Part shown: one piece after another, positions 1-9,718 of the stretch
How positions within the stretch are numbered: position 1 is the stretch's first letter
Layout of the letters: each line of letters starts with the position of its first letter
Position numbers and translations under genes: made by a program
Notes under the pieces: generated by a model
The model's input: the letters and a program-made list of their open reading frames with translations, nothing else
Database searches by the model: none
What the model was told of the DNA's origin: nothing
Assembly (NCBI RefSeq): GCF_000213255.1
Contig: NC_015520.1
Coordinates: 1,694,001-1,758,000, forward strand
Direction: 5' to 3'
Source: Mahella australiensis 50-1 BON
GTDB taxonomy: Bacteria; Bacillota; Clostridia; Mahellales; Mahellaceae
DNA length: 64,000 nt

Positions 1-3000
1 GGATTTTCGTCCAGCCATTCGTCCTGTGTGACGATGGAGCTGAAGGAGGGTTCTCCCGCGGCGTTCACGATGGCGTAGCCTATCTCATAGTCAGCGGCGC
101 TATTATCCGCGCTGTCGGTGTCCAGCGTATAGGCCACCGCCGCGGTGCCGTCGGACAGCATGGCTGCCTCGATGCCCTTGACCGCGCCGGAGGTGCCGTT
201 GTAGAGCTGCTTTGGTGTGCTCCAGCCGCTGCCGTTATAAATGCTGTAGAGGATGTAATCCTGTTGGGAGAAATTCAGAAGGTTTTGCGCATTTCCGGAG
301 TACACGCCGCGCCATGCAGCGATGGCCTTGCCGCCGCTCGTCGCCACGACAGGGGCGAGATCCGGACTCGCGTTATCCGTCAGGCGCGTAGCCGTCCAAT
401 TGGTACCGTCATAGACGGCGGCCACGATCTCCGTACCGTTCATCAGCAGCGCCTGCTCCGCGTCGCTCAGCGTTTGCCCGGCGGTTTTGCCGGGAAGGCT
501 CGCGTTCTGCCGGATCCAGGCGGCCGCCGCAAAGCTTCCATCTCCCGCGAGGCTGAGGCCGCTGTCACCGTAGCCGTCGAAGCCGGACGGGGCCGCGATC
601 TCGCTACCCTGAAGATAGCTGCCGCCGCTGAGGCGCGTGGCGTAGATCCTGGTATCGGCGACATCCGGGCTGTTGTTGTCGAAAGCGTACAGCAATAGCT
701 GTCCGTCGTCGGATACCAAAGGCAGTGCATACGGATAGGCGTTTGTCTGGAGCGGCTCCAGCGCGTTGGGAGAGTCGAGCGATAAGAACGACATGCGCCG
801 TTTCCCCGTGCCCCAGCTCCGCGCAAACCGCTCGAGATATTCGCGGCTTTGTAGAGTAGCGGTGGAGCTTATCGGTGCAAGGCCGCTTCCTCCGGCACTT
901 GCCGCCAGCACCGACATTTTCAGTCCGCTGCCGGTGTTTTCCCAATAATTGTCGATGTTATCCCAATCGTTAAATTTAAAGGTGGTGCTGAGGGAACCAG
1001 ACGCCAGCACAAGCTCATATGAGATGAAAAGTAATTGCGCCACGAATTTGATGCCCACCTCGCCCGAAAGTTGAAGGGCCTGCCCGTTGATCTGGCGCTT
1101 TACCCCGTCGGCCAGATAGGTTCGCGACAGAAACTTGTTCTGGTTGTCGAAGGCGAGCTTTCCGAACAGCCCGATCTTCAGCGCCACCACCGAATAATCG
1201 AAGCCGAGGCCGCCGAAGGCGTTCACATAGGCGTTGATCCGCAGCGTGGTCAGGTAATCGTTGACGGAATCCCCGGTTACGGTAGTCGCCCATTCCAGAC
1301 CGGTCGTTTCGTCGTAGCGGACGGCTGCCTTGAAATCGATCTGCAAGGCCCCCCCGACGCCAAAGGTGGCCGTTAAAGGAACCGGGCCCGCCTGCGCGTT
1401 GATACTGTAGGTATAGCTCATGCCGAAGCCGGCGGTGAAGCCGCCGCCCAGCACATAGATTTCCCATTTTCCCTTCTCGAAGTTATACTGAATCTGCGCC
1501 TCGAAATAACCCTCCAATTGCCCGCCGAAATCGGTTGAACTGTTGCCTTTTCCTTTTTGTTGATTGGCCTCGGCATCGTCGTATGTCTTACCGGGATCGT
1601 AAGAACCCCTAGCCATATCCGTAAGGTCGTTGAGGCTGGGCGCCGTGCTCAGATTGGACTCGGCAAGTTTATAGTCAAAAGCCAGCCCGTTTTGATCATA
1701 ATCCACCTCGTCCAGGCCCAGGCTATTGTAGCCTGCCCAGATAAAGGCGTTGAACACTGCGTTATCCTCGCCGGGGGTGATAAGCATCTTGAAGCTGGAA
1801 CCGCCAACGGGACCGCTCAGCTTGCCCATCAGTTCCATCAAGCCGTTTACAATCTTGTTCGAATTGCTCATTTCGGCGCCTTTTACCACGCCGCTTTTGC
1901 TTTGCAGGTCCACCATCATCCCGGTAATGTCCTCCGACTCGGTCAGCTTGGGCACCCGGGTCAGGTCCACCGCCCGCGGTGACACGGGCAGCTCCATCAG
2001 CATGGTCCCGCCCCGCGAAAGCCTGGTTTTCAGCCCCGCGTCTTTGCCCGCCGCGATCCAACCGGAGTCTGTTATCGTGGCCTCGGATAGAATCAGCGTA
2101 TTGCGCACGACAGGGGCGCTGGAAAATGGATATTTTATCAACTGGCTGCTTTGCGCCGTCGGGACATAGCTGTACTCGTCGCACAGTTCAAGCCTGTAAC
2201 CTGAGGTCGAGGGGTCCTGCCCCCAGAGCATAACGGTGGTAAGAAGCTTAACCTCCAGATAAGTCTCGTTGGGCCCGATATGCCCTGTGCTGTGGCGCAC
2301 GTCGATGACCCTGTCGCCGGAAAGACCGTAATCCACCGTCTGATTTGAAATGAAAGGACGCGGCGAGCCGGTATAGCTCTCCAGTGATACGACGCTTTCA
2401 GCGCTGCGCACCAGGTCGTTCGGTGTGAGGTTACCGTTTGAATAGACCAGCAAGGGATAGTATCCACCCATACCGGTCAACTCTAAGATATACTGGAGAT
2501 CGTCCGTGGGCTTCAGGCTCGTGCCCGCGGTGCTATTCTCGCCCCTTTCCTCCGACCAGAACTGCGTGGAGTCCATATAGACCGTCAGCTTGCCATCGGC
2601 GCCGACCGTGACGGTTTGGTCCGCTTTACCGTCCTTCAGAGGATGAGCGGAATCGGGGACGGTATTTCCCAGTATTCCGGCCGTCTGGCAGTAATCGCCG
2701 TTTTTATATACGCCGCCGCGGAGGGTCAGGCTGCCCGCGTAGGGGCTGCCGTCCGGCTTTTCGATGTAAATTTCCGTCCTGGCCGCTTGGCGTAGCTTAA
2801 AGGTGTTCAGCGGATAAAGCTGCAGGCGTGTCGCGTCCCGCTCGCCGGAGAGCAGGCTATTCCGATAGATCGTTCCCAGCCAGACGGAACCATCGCCGCC
2901 CGTCGCCTTGAGACGGACGTCCGAGGCAATTCCGTCCGGCTCATATAATGCTAAAACGCCGTCCGCGTTGGTATTCACTGTTTTTTCGATGCCCTTGCCG

Positions 3001-6000
3001 TCGGTGTAGCTGAGCTCGGTCTTTTGCATGGGCGTGAGTTGGAAGAGATAGAATTTCCCCCGCAGGGTACGGACATCGACGGCGACCGAGGCGCTCATAC
3101 CGGTATTAGCATGCGTGGCCGTGATGGTGGCTGTGCCGTCGGTCACACTGGAAAGCGCCATCTTGGTTTCCGGAAGATAGGTGTCCATGGAAAACTTCGA
3201 GATGTCCTCGTAAAGCCCTCCCTGCCGATAATTGACGCTGACCGTGTTCGTATCGCTGGTCGCCCAACGGATTCCGTCTTTGAGCTGGCTCCAACTGTAA
3301 TCGTTATAGTTGATGCCGACGTATTCGATGAGCGCCAGCTCTTCGCGCAGCGCCAATATGTCGGCGGTGCCCGTGGGCAGCGCGCCGCTGATCGCGCTCT
3401 CATTGTCCATGGCGAGTTCTGTTACCTTCTGCCCGTTTACCTCAAGTTTAAGGGCATCGGCGCTGTAGACATATATGGGGAAAGAGTCGCTGGAGTATCC
3501 CTCGTCCCCAGAGTTTTTGGCACGCAGCGTCACCATGTAGGTGTCTTTAAGGCCGCTGACCGCGGCGGGCGTCAGGGTGTAGCTACCGGTTTGCGCAGAA
3601 ACGGGCTGTTCGGTTACCGTGTTTGTTACGTCCTCGCCGTTCTGCGTGCTTATGCGCTCGACGCGCAGATCGCCGGCCGTGACGCCGGCCGTGTAATTAT
3701 CGATAGACCAGTCGATTTTCACCGTCTCGCTGTCCAGCAGGTAAAGCCCGCCGGTGGGACGCTCCAGATGTATGACAATTGCCGCAGGCTTCACCACGAT
3801 GTAGCAGACCGCCGATAGTTTCTCAGTGGCAATCAACGGATGCGGCATGGAAACGCGTACGGTATAGGCGGGAGCGCCGAGCAGCGTCAGTTCCTCGTCG
3901 GGAATGGTCGCGCTGTTCGCGGTATTTGCCGCCGTGACGGTGTATACGGGCGTCTTGCCGGCCAGTTCAGCCCCTGTGAAGTTGCCCTCGAAGAGGTCGA
4001 TAGTGAATTCAAAATCGTCCGCTACGAAAAAGGCGGCGTTGCTGCTCCAGCGCACCTCGGCCGGGTCGCCCTTACGCACCACGATGGAATTAGCCTCGGC
4101 CGGTATCACCAGCGCCGGGGAATCGCCGGCGACGACCGTGTATTCCTTTGAGACGCCGAATTTGACATGATCGCCGCCCGGGTCGGTCAGGCCGCCGTCG
4201 TCGGCGGTGAAGGTAAAGGATACCTTGCCGACGGCGGTGCCGGTAAGGGCAATCTGTCCGTCCGCGTCAATGGTGGCGATGTTTGTATCGCTGCTCGACC
4301 AGGTTCCGGTCTTGTAGGTTGGGACGCCGGTAAAGGAGACACCAAGTTTCGGGCGGTAGGTATCCGTTAGGGAGAGCTCCGTTTTGTCGTCAGTGGGATA
4401 GATCACGGTCACGCCATCTACGAAGGCGATGCCCTTCACCGTAAAAGAGGCCGATTTCCCTTTGACAAGGATGCCCGTCGTATCAGAGGAACCCTCATAG
4501 GCGACGACCTCCGCCAGATAGGACGTATCCGCGGCAGCAAGCTTTAAATCCGTGATCTTGGCCACCGCGGAGATCGTGCCCCCGGATTCGGACAGATATG
4601 CCTGTGACATGCTGGAAGTCCCCGTGCTTTGGTTGGTAAGCTTGATCCTGAAGGGGGCTTTTTTGTTTTCACCGCCGCCTGCGTCATAAGCCGCGTATTT
4701 GGCGCGGTAGCCTGCGGCCTGATCAAGCTCCAGCGTCACCGTGGCACCGGAGGAAAGGCTGTCAGGCTCGACGGTAGCTGGCGATACTGAGATGGCCGTC
4801 ACCGCGTTTTTCATAAACGCGCTCTCAAGCGTCACGCCGGGGAAGCTCCAGCCGCTGCCGCCGTTGTTCGCCACCGCGGTTTTGTGCTCCGTCAGGTTCT
4901 CGAGGTTCGTGACCTCGGAAATCTGTATGGTAGTATCGTCCACATCCTTGACCTGATACATCGCCGCGGCCTTGCGGCCGGTAGCGTCCATCAGTAGCTC
5001 GGACGCAGTCATAACGCTCCCGTTGATGTTCATGGAAAGCCCGGGCGCCTTCACCGGCTCGGAGAAGGTAAGTATGATGGGCACATACTGCCCGGTGCTA
5101 TAAGTTCCCGCTGGAATATCGACGGAGGCGAGCGTCGGGGGAGTATCGTCATAGACAGAGAGATTGGAGGAGATGGTCCTCTGCTTTCCCGTAGCGGTAA
5201 AATTGAAGGTGTTGTCCCAACCACTAATATCTTCGGTGTAAAAAGGATCTGTTGGCCAGACAGTATCTAGTGTGTACGGCGCGCTTCCGCTAGGAGAGGC
5301 CATCACGATGGAAACATACTGGATCGGCCCTTGCTCGAGTGATGCAAGGCTGGGGAAGGTAGAAATATAGGGATACATGACATAAGGTCCTTTACACTTA
5401 AGCGGATTGGAATACAGGTCAAGTTCACGAAGGTCGGTTTGGACGGCCGCCCTGGTATAGGCCCAGTAATAACGGATGGTTTCGAGCCCCTGTGAAGGGG
5501 ACTGCCCGTCGTACCCTATCGGCATGGCGCCTTTCATCTGTCCAAAAGGCACATTAGAGTCGTAGAGGCCAAGATAAGCATCCACCTTGTAGACAGCCGC
5601 TTCGCTGCCGTATATTTCCTTAGCGGTCTTCTCAAGTGCCTCATAATTCAGGACCATAGCATTGTCGCTTAACTCGATCAGATCCCATCGGGGATTCTTT
5701 TTCTCATCATAGCCTGAGACGTCGACGGTCATAGGCCTGTCGTGATTGCTCACACCCATCATGGAGGTTAGCCAGGTGTTCCCGTCCTCAAAGGCGTTGG
5801 GCTTGGTAATCGTGATAGGAAAGGTTAGCAGATCGCCTTGGGTGCTGCCGTCGGAGAGTGTCAGGCCGTCGGCGTTATAGAACTCGATAAAGCTCCGCAG
5901 CATACCGCTGACATTGCAGCCCAGCGTGCCTGCCAGATCTCCATTGAGCTTGATCTCCAGCACCCCGGAAAACTCAGAAACGTCGTCGACGATATACATC

Positions 6001-6776
6001 TCATTGGCAGCGCCGGGGCCGAAAGTAACGTCGCCTTCCGACGGAAATACCAAATAATTTTTGGTACGCAGTTCCAGCTTTGTCTGGCAATATCCGTCGG
6101 GCAGCAGCCCGCGCACACGCTTCCACGAAAAGCCGACCACCCCGCTTTCCGGCATTGCGCCGGAGAGGCTAAGATTGTATTTCAAAGTGACATTGTAGCA
6201 CGGGTACGTAATGCTCGTAGGGTTGCCCTGGTCCGGCGCGATGGTGAGGACCAGTCCGGAATCCTGGGCACCCATGAGCCTCGCGCTGATACCATCGCTT
6301 TTGATCTGGCCCATCAGATCCCCCAGCATGGCGAGCTGCCCGGAGGTGAACGCCTTGCCCGAGAAATACGTCTCCTTGATGCGCGCCAGTTCTTTTTCGA
6401 TCTGTATCATGGTTTTCAGGTCCCCAAGGGCGACGGGGGTGCCGTCCACATCCGCGACGCGGCTCAAATCCGTGCCAGGGTCGTCAAGCATCACCATTAC
6501 CTCGTCCAGCGTCATGCTCTTGCCATCCAATATGATGCTCTGACTCACGTTCAGATTGCCTCGCTCGTCCAGAAGCCCGAGGCTCTTCAGCAGGGCGTAC
6601 GCCTCGTCGCTGTCGCCTCCGGCCATACCGGACAACCTGGCGAGGATCGCCTCGTTTTCAGCACCCGTATTGCCCGCTAAATCCTTCACCGCCGCCATGG
6701 CCGTGACAGACCAGATATTGAGCATCATAACAAGCACGAGTAAAATGCCGATAAGCCGCTTTGCTTTACTTTTCAT
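1..6776 (-). CDS. giant secreted Ig-like multidomain protein, C-terminus beyond left edge
   Basis: One frame is open from ATG at 6776 to the left edge, at least 2258 codons without a stop. RBS GGGAG lies about 9 nt upstream. Residues 1-28 form a signal peptide (basic MKSKAKR, hydrophobic core, AMA/A cleavage). Residues about 785-865 look like a bacterial Ig-like (Big_2) domain with the WSSSDTNIATIDADG signature; a second such motif (WATSDTNTVSV) lies near 1170. Residues 1000-1120 resemble a fibronectin-type beta sandwich. The visible C-terminal part (about 1950-2258) has repeated DGTNWTATRL / NGSGWSTPKQL blades suggesting a beta-propeller. No catalytic motif, sortase signal or SLH domain is visible, but the C-terminus is missing. 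Probable role: surface or extracellular adhesin-like protein (inference). Its start overlaps the upstream gene by ATGA, so translation is coupled. GC-rich codon use differs from the housekeeping genes. Confidence 0.85.
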   Translation of the reverse strand, partial: MKSKAKRLIGILLVLVMMLNIWSVTAMAAVKDLAGNTGAENEAILARLSGMAGGDSDEAYALLKSLGLLDERGNLNVSQSIILDGKSMTLDEVMVMLDDPGTDLSRVADVDGTPVALGDLKTMIQIEKELARIKETYFSGKAFTSGQLAMLGDLMGQIKSDGISARLMGAQDSGLVLTIAPDQGNPTSITYPCYNVTLKYNLSLSGAMPESGVVGFSWKRVRGLLPDGYCQTKLELRTKNYLVFPSEGDVTFGPGAANEMYIVDDVSEFSGVLEIKLNGDLAGTLGCNVSGMLRSFIEFYNADGLTLSDGSTQGDLLTFPITITKPNAFEDGNTWLTSMMGVSNHDRPMTVDVSGYDEKKNPRWDLIELSDNAMVLNYEALEKTAKEIYGSEAAVYKVDAYLGLYDSNVPFGQMKGAMPIGYDGQSPSQGLETIRYYWAYTRAAVQTDLRELDLYSNPLKCKGPYVMYPYISTFPSLASLEQGPIQYVSIVMASPSGSAPYTLDTVWPTDPFYTEDISGWDNTFNFTATGKQRTISSNLSVYDDTPPTLASVDIPAGTYSTGQYVPIILTFSEPVKAPGLSMNINGSVMTASELLMDATGRKAAAMYQVKDVDDTTIQISEVTNLENLTEHKTAVANNGGSGWSFPGVTLESAFMKNAVTAISVSPATVEPDSLSSGATVTLELDQAAGYRAKYAAYDAGGGENKKAPFRIKLTNQSTGTSSMSQAYLSESGGTISAVAKITDLKLAAADTSYLAEVVAYEGSSDTTGILVKGKSASFTVKGIAFVDGVTVIYPTDDKTELSLTDTYRPKLGVSFTGVPTYKTGTWSSSDTNIATIDADGQIALTGTAVGKVSFTFTADDGGLTDPGGDHVKFGVSKEYTVVAGDSPALVIPAEANSIVVRKGDPAEVRWSSNAAFFVADDFEFTIDLFEGNFTGAELAGKTPVYTVTAANTANSATIPDEELTLLGAPAYTVRVSMPHPLIATEKLSAVCYIVVKPAAIVIHLERPTGGLYLLDSETVKIDWSIDNYTAGVTAGDLRVERISTQNGEDVTNTVTEQPVSAQTGSYTLTPAAVSGLKDTYMVTLRAKNSGDEGYSSDSFPIYVYSADALKLEVNGQKVTELAMDNESAISGALPTGTADILALREELALIEYVGINYNDYSWSQLKDGIRWATSDTNTVSVNYRQGGLYEDISKFSMDTYLPETKMALSSVTDGTATITATHANTGMSASVAVDVRTLRGKFYLFQLTPMQKTELSYTDGKGIEKTVNTNADGVLALYEPDGIASDVRLKATGGDGSVWLGTIYRNSLLSGERDATRLQLYPLNTFKLRQAARTEIYIEKPDGSPYAGSLTLRGGVYKNGDYCQTAGILGNTVPDSAHPLKDGKADQTVTVGADGKLTVYMDSTQFWSEERGENSTAGTSLKPTDDLQYILELTGMGGYYPLLVYSNGNLTPNDLVRSAESVVSLESYTGSPRPFISNQTVDYGLSGDRVIDVRHSTGHIGPNETYLEVKLLTTVMLWGQDPSTSGYRLELCDEYSYVPTAQSSQLIKYPFSSAPVVRNTLILSEATITDSGWIAAGKDAGLKTRLSRGGTMLMELPVSPRAVDLTRVPKLTESEDITGMMVDLQSKSGVVKGAEMSNSNKIVNGLMELMGKLSGPVGGSSFKMLITPGEDNAVFNAFIWAGYNSLGLDEVDYDQNGLAFDYKLAESNLSTAPSLNDLTDMARGSYDPGKTYDDAEANQQKGKGNSSTDFGGQLEGYFEAQIQYNFEKGKWEIYVLGGGFTAGFGMSYTYSINAQAGPVPLTATFGVGGALQIDFKAAVRYDETTGLEWATTVTGDSVNDYLTTLRINAYVNAFGGLGFDYSVVALKIGLFGKLAFDNQNKFLSRTYLADGVKRQINGQALQLSGEVGIKFVAQLLFISYELVLASGSLSTTFKFNDWDNIDNYWENTGSGLKMSVLAASAGGSGLAPISSTATLQSREYLERFARSWGTGKRRMSFLSLDSPNALEPLQTNAYPYALPLVSDDGQLLLYAFDNNSPDVADTRIYATRLSGGSYLQGSEIAAPSGFDGYGDSGLSLAGDGSFAAAAWIRQNASLPGKTAGQTLSDAEQALLMNGTEIVAAVYDGTNWTATRLTDNASPDLAPVVATSGGKAIAAWRGVYSGNAQNLLNFSQQDYILYSIYNGSGWSTPKQLYNGTSGAVKGIEAAMLSDGTAAVAYTLDTDSADNSAADYEIGYAIVNAAGEPSFSSIVTQDEWLDEN

Positions 6777-7111
6777 TCTCTTTTCTCCCTTTCCGACTTG
6801 GTTTTACGCCGCAGCGCGTCGCACATACATATGCCGATCGGATCATAAGGCGTTTGCTCCCGACAAAACCAGCCGCATCCGCCGCAGTCACCGGGCGGTG
6901 GCTGTTCAGGAGCGTTTGGCTTTCGACAGGAACAGCTTTCCTGCTCCGCCGTGGCAAAAGGCCTGCCTTCGTCGGTATACTCTGGGTGTTCCTCAAAGTC
7001 CGGATATGCCGGATAACTCTCCTTCAGCTGTTCGTCATATTCGAGATAAATAGGAAAACTCCGACCCCCCACCCGCCAGACCTTATAGGGCTGCCTCCGC
7101 TCAAATCGCAT
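6773..7111 (-). CDS. small cysteine-rich protein, coupled to the giant protein
   Basis: 112 residues, family not recognised. The N-terminal half is rich in aromatic and acidic residues. The C-terminal half holds seven cysteines (60, 62, 76, 79, 83, 95, 97) in CxC, CxxCxxxC and CxC arrangements, followed by a highly charged basic tail. This could bind a metal or form disulfides; there is no signal peptide. TAAGGAG and GAAGG lie upstream of ATG 7111. The stop codon overlaps the start of the giant secreted protein (ATGA), which predicts co-translation and a functional partnership such as a cytosolic helper or regulator of the large protein. That link is inferred from coupling only. Confidence 0.7.
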   Translation of the reverse strand: MRFERRQPYKVWRVGGRSFPIYLEYDEQLKESYPAYPDFEEHPEYTDEGRPFATAEQESCSCRKPNAPEQPPPGDCGGCGWFCREQTPYDPIGICMCDALRRKTKSEREKRE

Positions 7112-7138
7112 TCCTTCACGCTCCTTAACGGTACGGGA

Positions 7139-7181
7139 ATAAAAAACCCTACGATAATTATTCCATTATTATCATAGGGGT
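7139..7181 (-). terminator. intrinsic terminator or attenuator between the regulator and the Cys-rich gene
   Basis: Read on minus, CCCTATGATAAT pairs with ATTATCGTAGGG across a short loop and is followed by a T6 run. It lies after the LuxR-type gene and ends only about 28 bp before the start codon of the Cys-rich gene, leaving almost no room for a separate promoter. It may act as an attenuator of the downstream pair. Confidence 0.65.
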
Positions 7182-7199
7182 AAATTCGTTTTTTGGGAA

Positions 7200-7233
7200 G
7201 TGACTTTTCACCATCAAAAAGTCACGTTTTTTT
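7200..7233 (+). terminator. hairpin with T7 tail on plus strand
   Basis: GTGACTTTT pairs with AAAAGTCAC and is followed by GTTTTTTT on plus. On minus the hairpin has no T-tract. It sits just behind the stop codon of the LuxR-type gene, so it could block antisense transcription entering that gene. Confidence 0.4.
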
Positions 7234-7236
7234 GCG

Positions 7237-8415
7237 TCAAAGAATATATTTAGCAAGCTCGTCCCGGCTGGATATATACAGCTTGCCGTAAATCTCAAGC
7301 ACGATATTCTTAAGCCTGCCGACGGAAATGCCATACTGCTTCGCAATTTTCGCGTAAGGGACATGATGTGCTACGAGTAACGCCAGATGATATTCGCGCA
7401 TGGACAGTATTAGTGTGATATTATCCTTTGTGAATTGATTGTGAAATGTCATCCAGTTCTTCCATGTGCGCTTCCATTGCCCGATTACAGCGCTGTAATA
7501 ACCGGGATATTCCCGCTCCAGGCATTGCTCCACCAAGCCGCCCAGCGCGGTAACACTCTCCGCAAAAGGGGTGACAAAACCGTGGGGCAGAGCGATGCTC
7601 ATAGCCTTCAAAAGCCATCGCTTGGCCTCGTCCACGCGCTCGAGAGAATAACACGCGACGGCGCACATCATCAGCAGGTATATGTCAGGCAGCGTGACCC
7701 CATGCTCCGACACGCAAAGGGTCAGCGCGGTCTGCGCCACAGCCAGCATGGCTTCATACCTACCCATACACTGAAAATACTTCGCGCGCAAATAGAGCGC
7801 GTCCAACTTGGCCTGCGCCGGAAGGACGCTAAAATCCCCATCCTTCAGCCAGTCGGGAGCCATATCCGGGGCGATCATGCTAACGGCTGCGGTGGCGATA
7901 GCTATCTCGGCGATGGCGGATATAATGCCGCCTTTGTCGGCTTTAACACATCCCCTGAGATAAACGTCTATCTCCGTGTAAGCGCGGTAATCCCCCATGC
8001 TGATGGCAGCCGCTATCGCCACCGGACAGGCACGCAGCCTAGCCGCCTCGTCCCCCTCGGTTTTGGCAAAGCAGCGCATTGTCCGTTGAAAGTCGCTCCG
8101 CAGATATGCGAGCTCGGCTTCGTATTCAAGCCGCAGCCTTTCCTCGCCCATGGTATCCAAAATCTCATCGGGATTATCGCCGGGCATAGGAATAGTGGTA
8201 GACGCGAGTACATATAAAAGATCGGACGACAGCGATTTTTGTGGCAGCTTCTTCTCCCTGCGCAAATCGATGGGCTTTTCCGCATACTCCGGAATCATCC
8301 ATGACCTGCCATATTTCCTAGCGTGAGGTATTCGGTTGTCAGCCAAAAGCCGCTGTACTTGTCTGGGCGAAACCCCCCATTTTTCGGAAGCCTCCATAGC
8401 CGATATGTATTCCAT
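7237..8415 (-). CDS. LuxR-type transcriptional regulator with N-terminal excisionase-like HTH
   Basis: 392 residues from ATG 8415, chosen because GGGAGG lies 8 nt upstream and MEYISAMEASEKWGVSP is a natural N-terminus. Residues 1-50 form a MerR/excisionase-like winged HTH (EKWGVSPRQVQRLLADNRI). The middle (about 70-310) is helical and TPR-like. The last 60 residues form a LuxR/GerE-type HTH (YAKIAKQYGISVGRLKNIV, then ISSRDELAKYIL). There is no receiver domain, so it is not a classical response regulator; the helical middle probably senses a ligand or partner. It lies directly upstream of the Cys-rich/giant protein pair in the same direction and is the obvious candidate regulator of that pair. 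A terminator follows the gene. Confidence 0.8.
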   Translation of the reverse strand: MEYISAMEASEKWGVSPRQVQRLLADNRIPHARKYGRSWMIPEYAEKPIDLRREKKLPQKSLSSDLLYVLASTTIPMPGDNPDEILDTMGEERLRLEYEAELAYLRSDFQRTMRCFAKTEGDEAARLRACPVAIAAAISMGDYRAYTEIDVYLRGCVKADKGGIISAIAEIAIATAAVSMIAPDMAPDWLKDGDFSVLPAQAKLDALYLRAKYFQCMGRYEAMLAVAQTALTLCVSEHGVTLPDIYLLMMCAVACYSLERVDEAKRWLLKAMSIALPHGFVTPFAESVTALGGLVEQCLEREYPGYYSAVIGQWKRTWKNWMTFHNQFTKDNITLILSMREYHLALLVAHHVPYAKIAKQYGISVGRLKNIVLEIYGKLYISSRDELAKYIL

Positions 8416-8578
8416 CCCAAAGCCCTCCCTTTCTTTGCTAAATGACAACTTTATTATAGTCGTTTGAGCGATGCTTTTCAATTATTGAGAAAAATTATGC
8501 TTCAACGTTGAATTTCGTGAAACTTAGCGGATTTTATAAAGTACCTTGGTAAATAACTGATAAAAAGATGCAAAAAAA

Positions 8579-8640
8579 CCCTTTCACTGTTTGTTATATA
8601 TGGGATTCAAAAACCAAAAAATCAACAAACAGTAAAGGGG
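8579..8640. repeat. imperfect inverted repeat, probable left end of a dead ISL3-type element
   Basis: CCCTTTCACTGTTTGT at 8579 pairs with ACAAACAGTAAAGGGG ending at 8640. It lies just before the transposase remnant that starts near 8651, where a terminal inverted repeat or element leader would be expected. Confidence 0.45.
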
Positions 8641-8650
8641 TGTAACTTAA

Positions 8651-9171
8651 TTGAATCCTATATATAATTTTATCGAAAATCACCTTGGTTTGCAAGGAAT
8701 AAAGGTACTGTCTACCAATGTAAATGATGGTACAATATATATATATAGCAGCTATATCTGCGCATAATTGTGCAGTTTGCCCTAAATGCGGGCGCATCAC
8801 GGTGGTTATTTTAGCTCATAAACATACAATACACAATGCAGCCAACGTTATGGGTATCAGTGAGCATATATGCTAAAGAATATATAACTATTATGTTAAC
8901 CTATTATGGGGAACAGAAAACCAGAACAGTTAAGGTTTCTTGGCATCGATAACATTGCCCGTAAAAAGGCCATAACTATGGTACCGTAATTTATAACCAG
9001 GAAACAAGCAATGTTATTGCCGTAATCACAGGCAGGACAAAGGATGATGTAATAAACTATCTGTTTCCCCAATGCCAAACCTGTGGTAGACCGTTTCCAT
9101 ATATCGCAGCCACCGCACAAGTGCGTAGATGATGAGCGAAAGCATATTCAAAACCGCATTAAGAAGGACGG
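8651..9171 (+). pseudogene. ISL3-family transposase remnant
   Basis: Translating across several frameshifts and stops recovers an ISL3-like transposase. The N-terminus reads LGLQGIKVLSTNVND. A zinc-finger segment CAVCPKCGRITVV follows, then HTIHNAANVMGI. The segment GIDNIARKK, one frame away from GHNYGTVIYNQET and IAVITGRTKDDVINYL, matches the catalytic start of ISL3 transposases (D-A-KKGH-YGT type). It ends as IQNRIKKDGKK before a stop at 9169-9171. Most of the catalytic domain is deleted, so it cannot be active. It abuts the repeat module that begins near 9179. Confidence 0.65.
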
Positions 9172-9178
9172 CAAAAAA

Positions 9179-9359
9179 TAAGAGGGTTAAAAGGGTGAAA
9201 TAGTTTCATAATCAGCCATGAAAATTTTTATCGAGATAAAGTATTTCATAGTATACCGAATTCACCTGATACAGGCTCATCAGTTACCAAGCCTGTGAGA
9301 TACATGAACCGTCACGAATAATTCATGCTCCCATATGCATACATAGAAAAAGCAGGGTA
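9179..9359. repeat. decayed copy of the purD-downstream repeat module
   Basis: The stretch from AGAGGGTTAAAAGGGTG through the CAGGGTATCATACCCTG hairpin matches the sequence immediately 3' of intact purD (21360-21545), with a diverged central part. It leads directly into a decayed purD 3' end. Related copies start near 14231, 19165 and 21325. Confidence 0.8.
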
Positions 9360-9705
9360 TCATACCCTGCCTATATCCTTCCTATAGTGCATATCCTTGA
9401 ATTTTATCTTTTGTACGCTTTCATACGCCTTGCTCAAAGCCGTATTAAGGTCATTGGCCACGGCCGTAACGTCAAGCACCCTCCATCCTGTCGTATAATA
9501 TACATCGCCTTCCTTTTTTGTGCCGGCGTGGAACACTACTATGACGTCCGGGTCGTCTATATCATCCAATCATCCAGCCGCTCGTCTATTATGGCCTCCA
9601 TTATACCGACCAGATCACTTCTCAGAAGCGGTAGTACCGCCTACCTATAAATGGGCACTGTAACGCCTTTGCTCAAGGCCAGACCATCGGTCTTCATAAC
9701 TATGT
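9360..9705 (-). pseudogene. decayed purD copy, C-terminal piece with internal deletions
   Basis: Minus-strand translation gives KAYESVQKIKFKDMHYRKDIGRV, identical to the end of intact PurD, preceded by DDIDDPDVIVVFHAGTKKEG. Further in, plus-strand matches jump from the equivalent of 21541-21758 to about 21850-21920 and then to about 22337-22385 of purD. The piece is therefore what remains of a longer copy after at least two internal deletions. It is not functional; intact purD is 12 kb away. Confidence 0.85.
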
Positions 9706-9718
9706 CAGGCGAATATAT

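Noticed and set aside
264-6543. Many plus- and minus-strand ORFs of 60-280 codons inside the first 6.8 kb
   Set aside because: They are shadows of the single giant minus-strand frame, which is open throughout and has a signal peptide and RBS. The GC-rich codons suppress stops in other frames.
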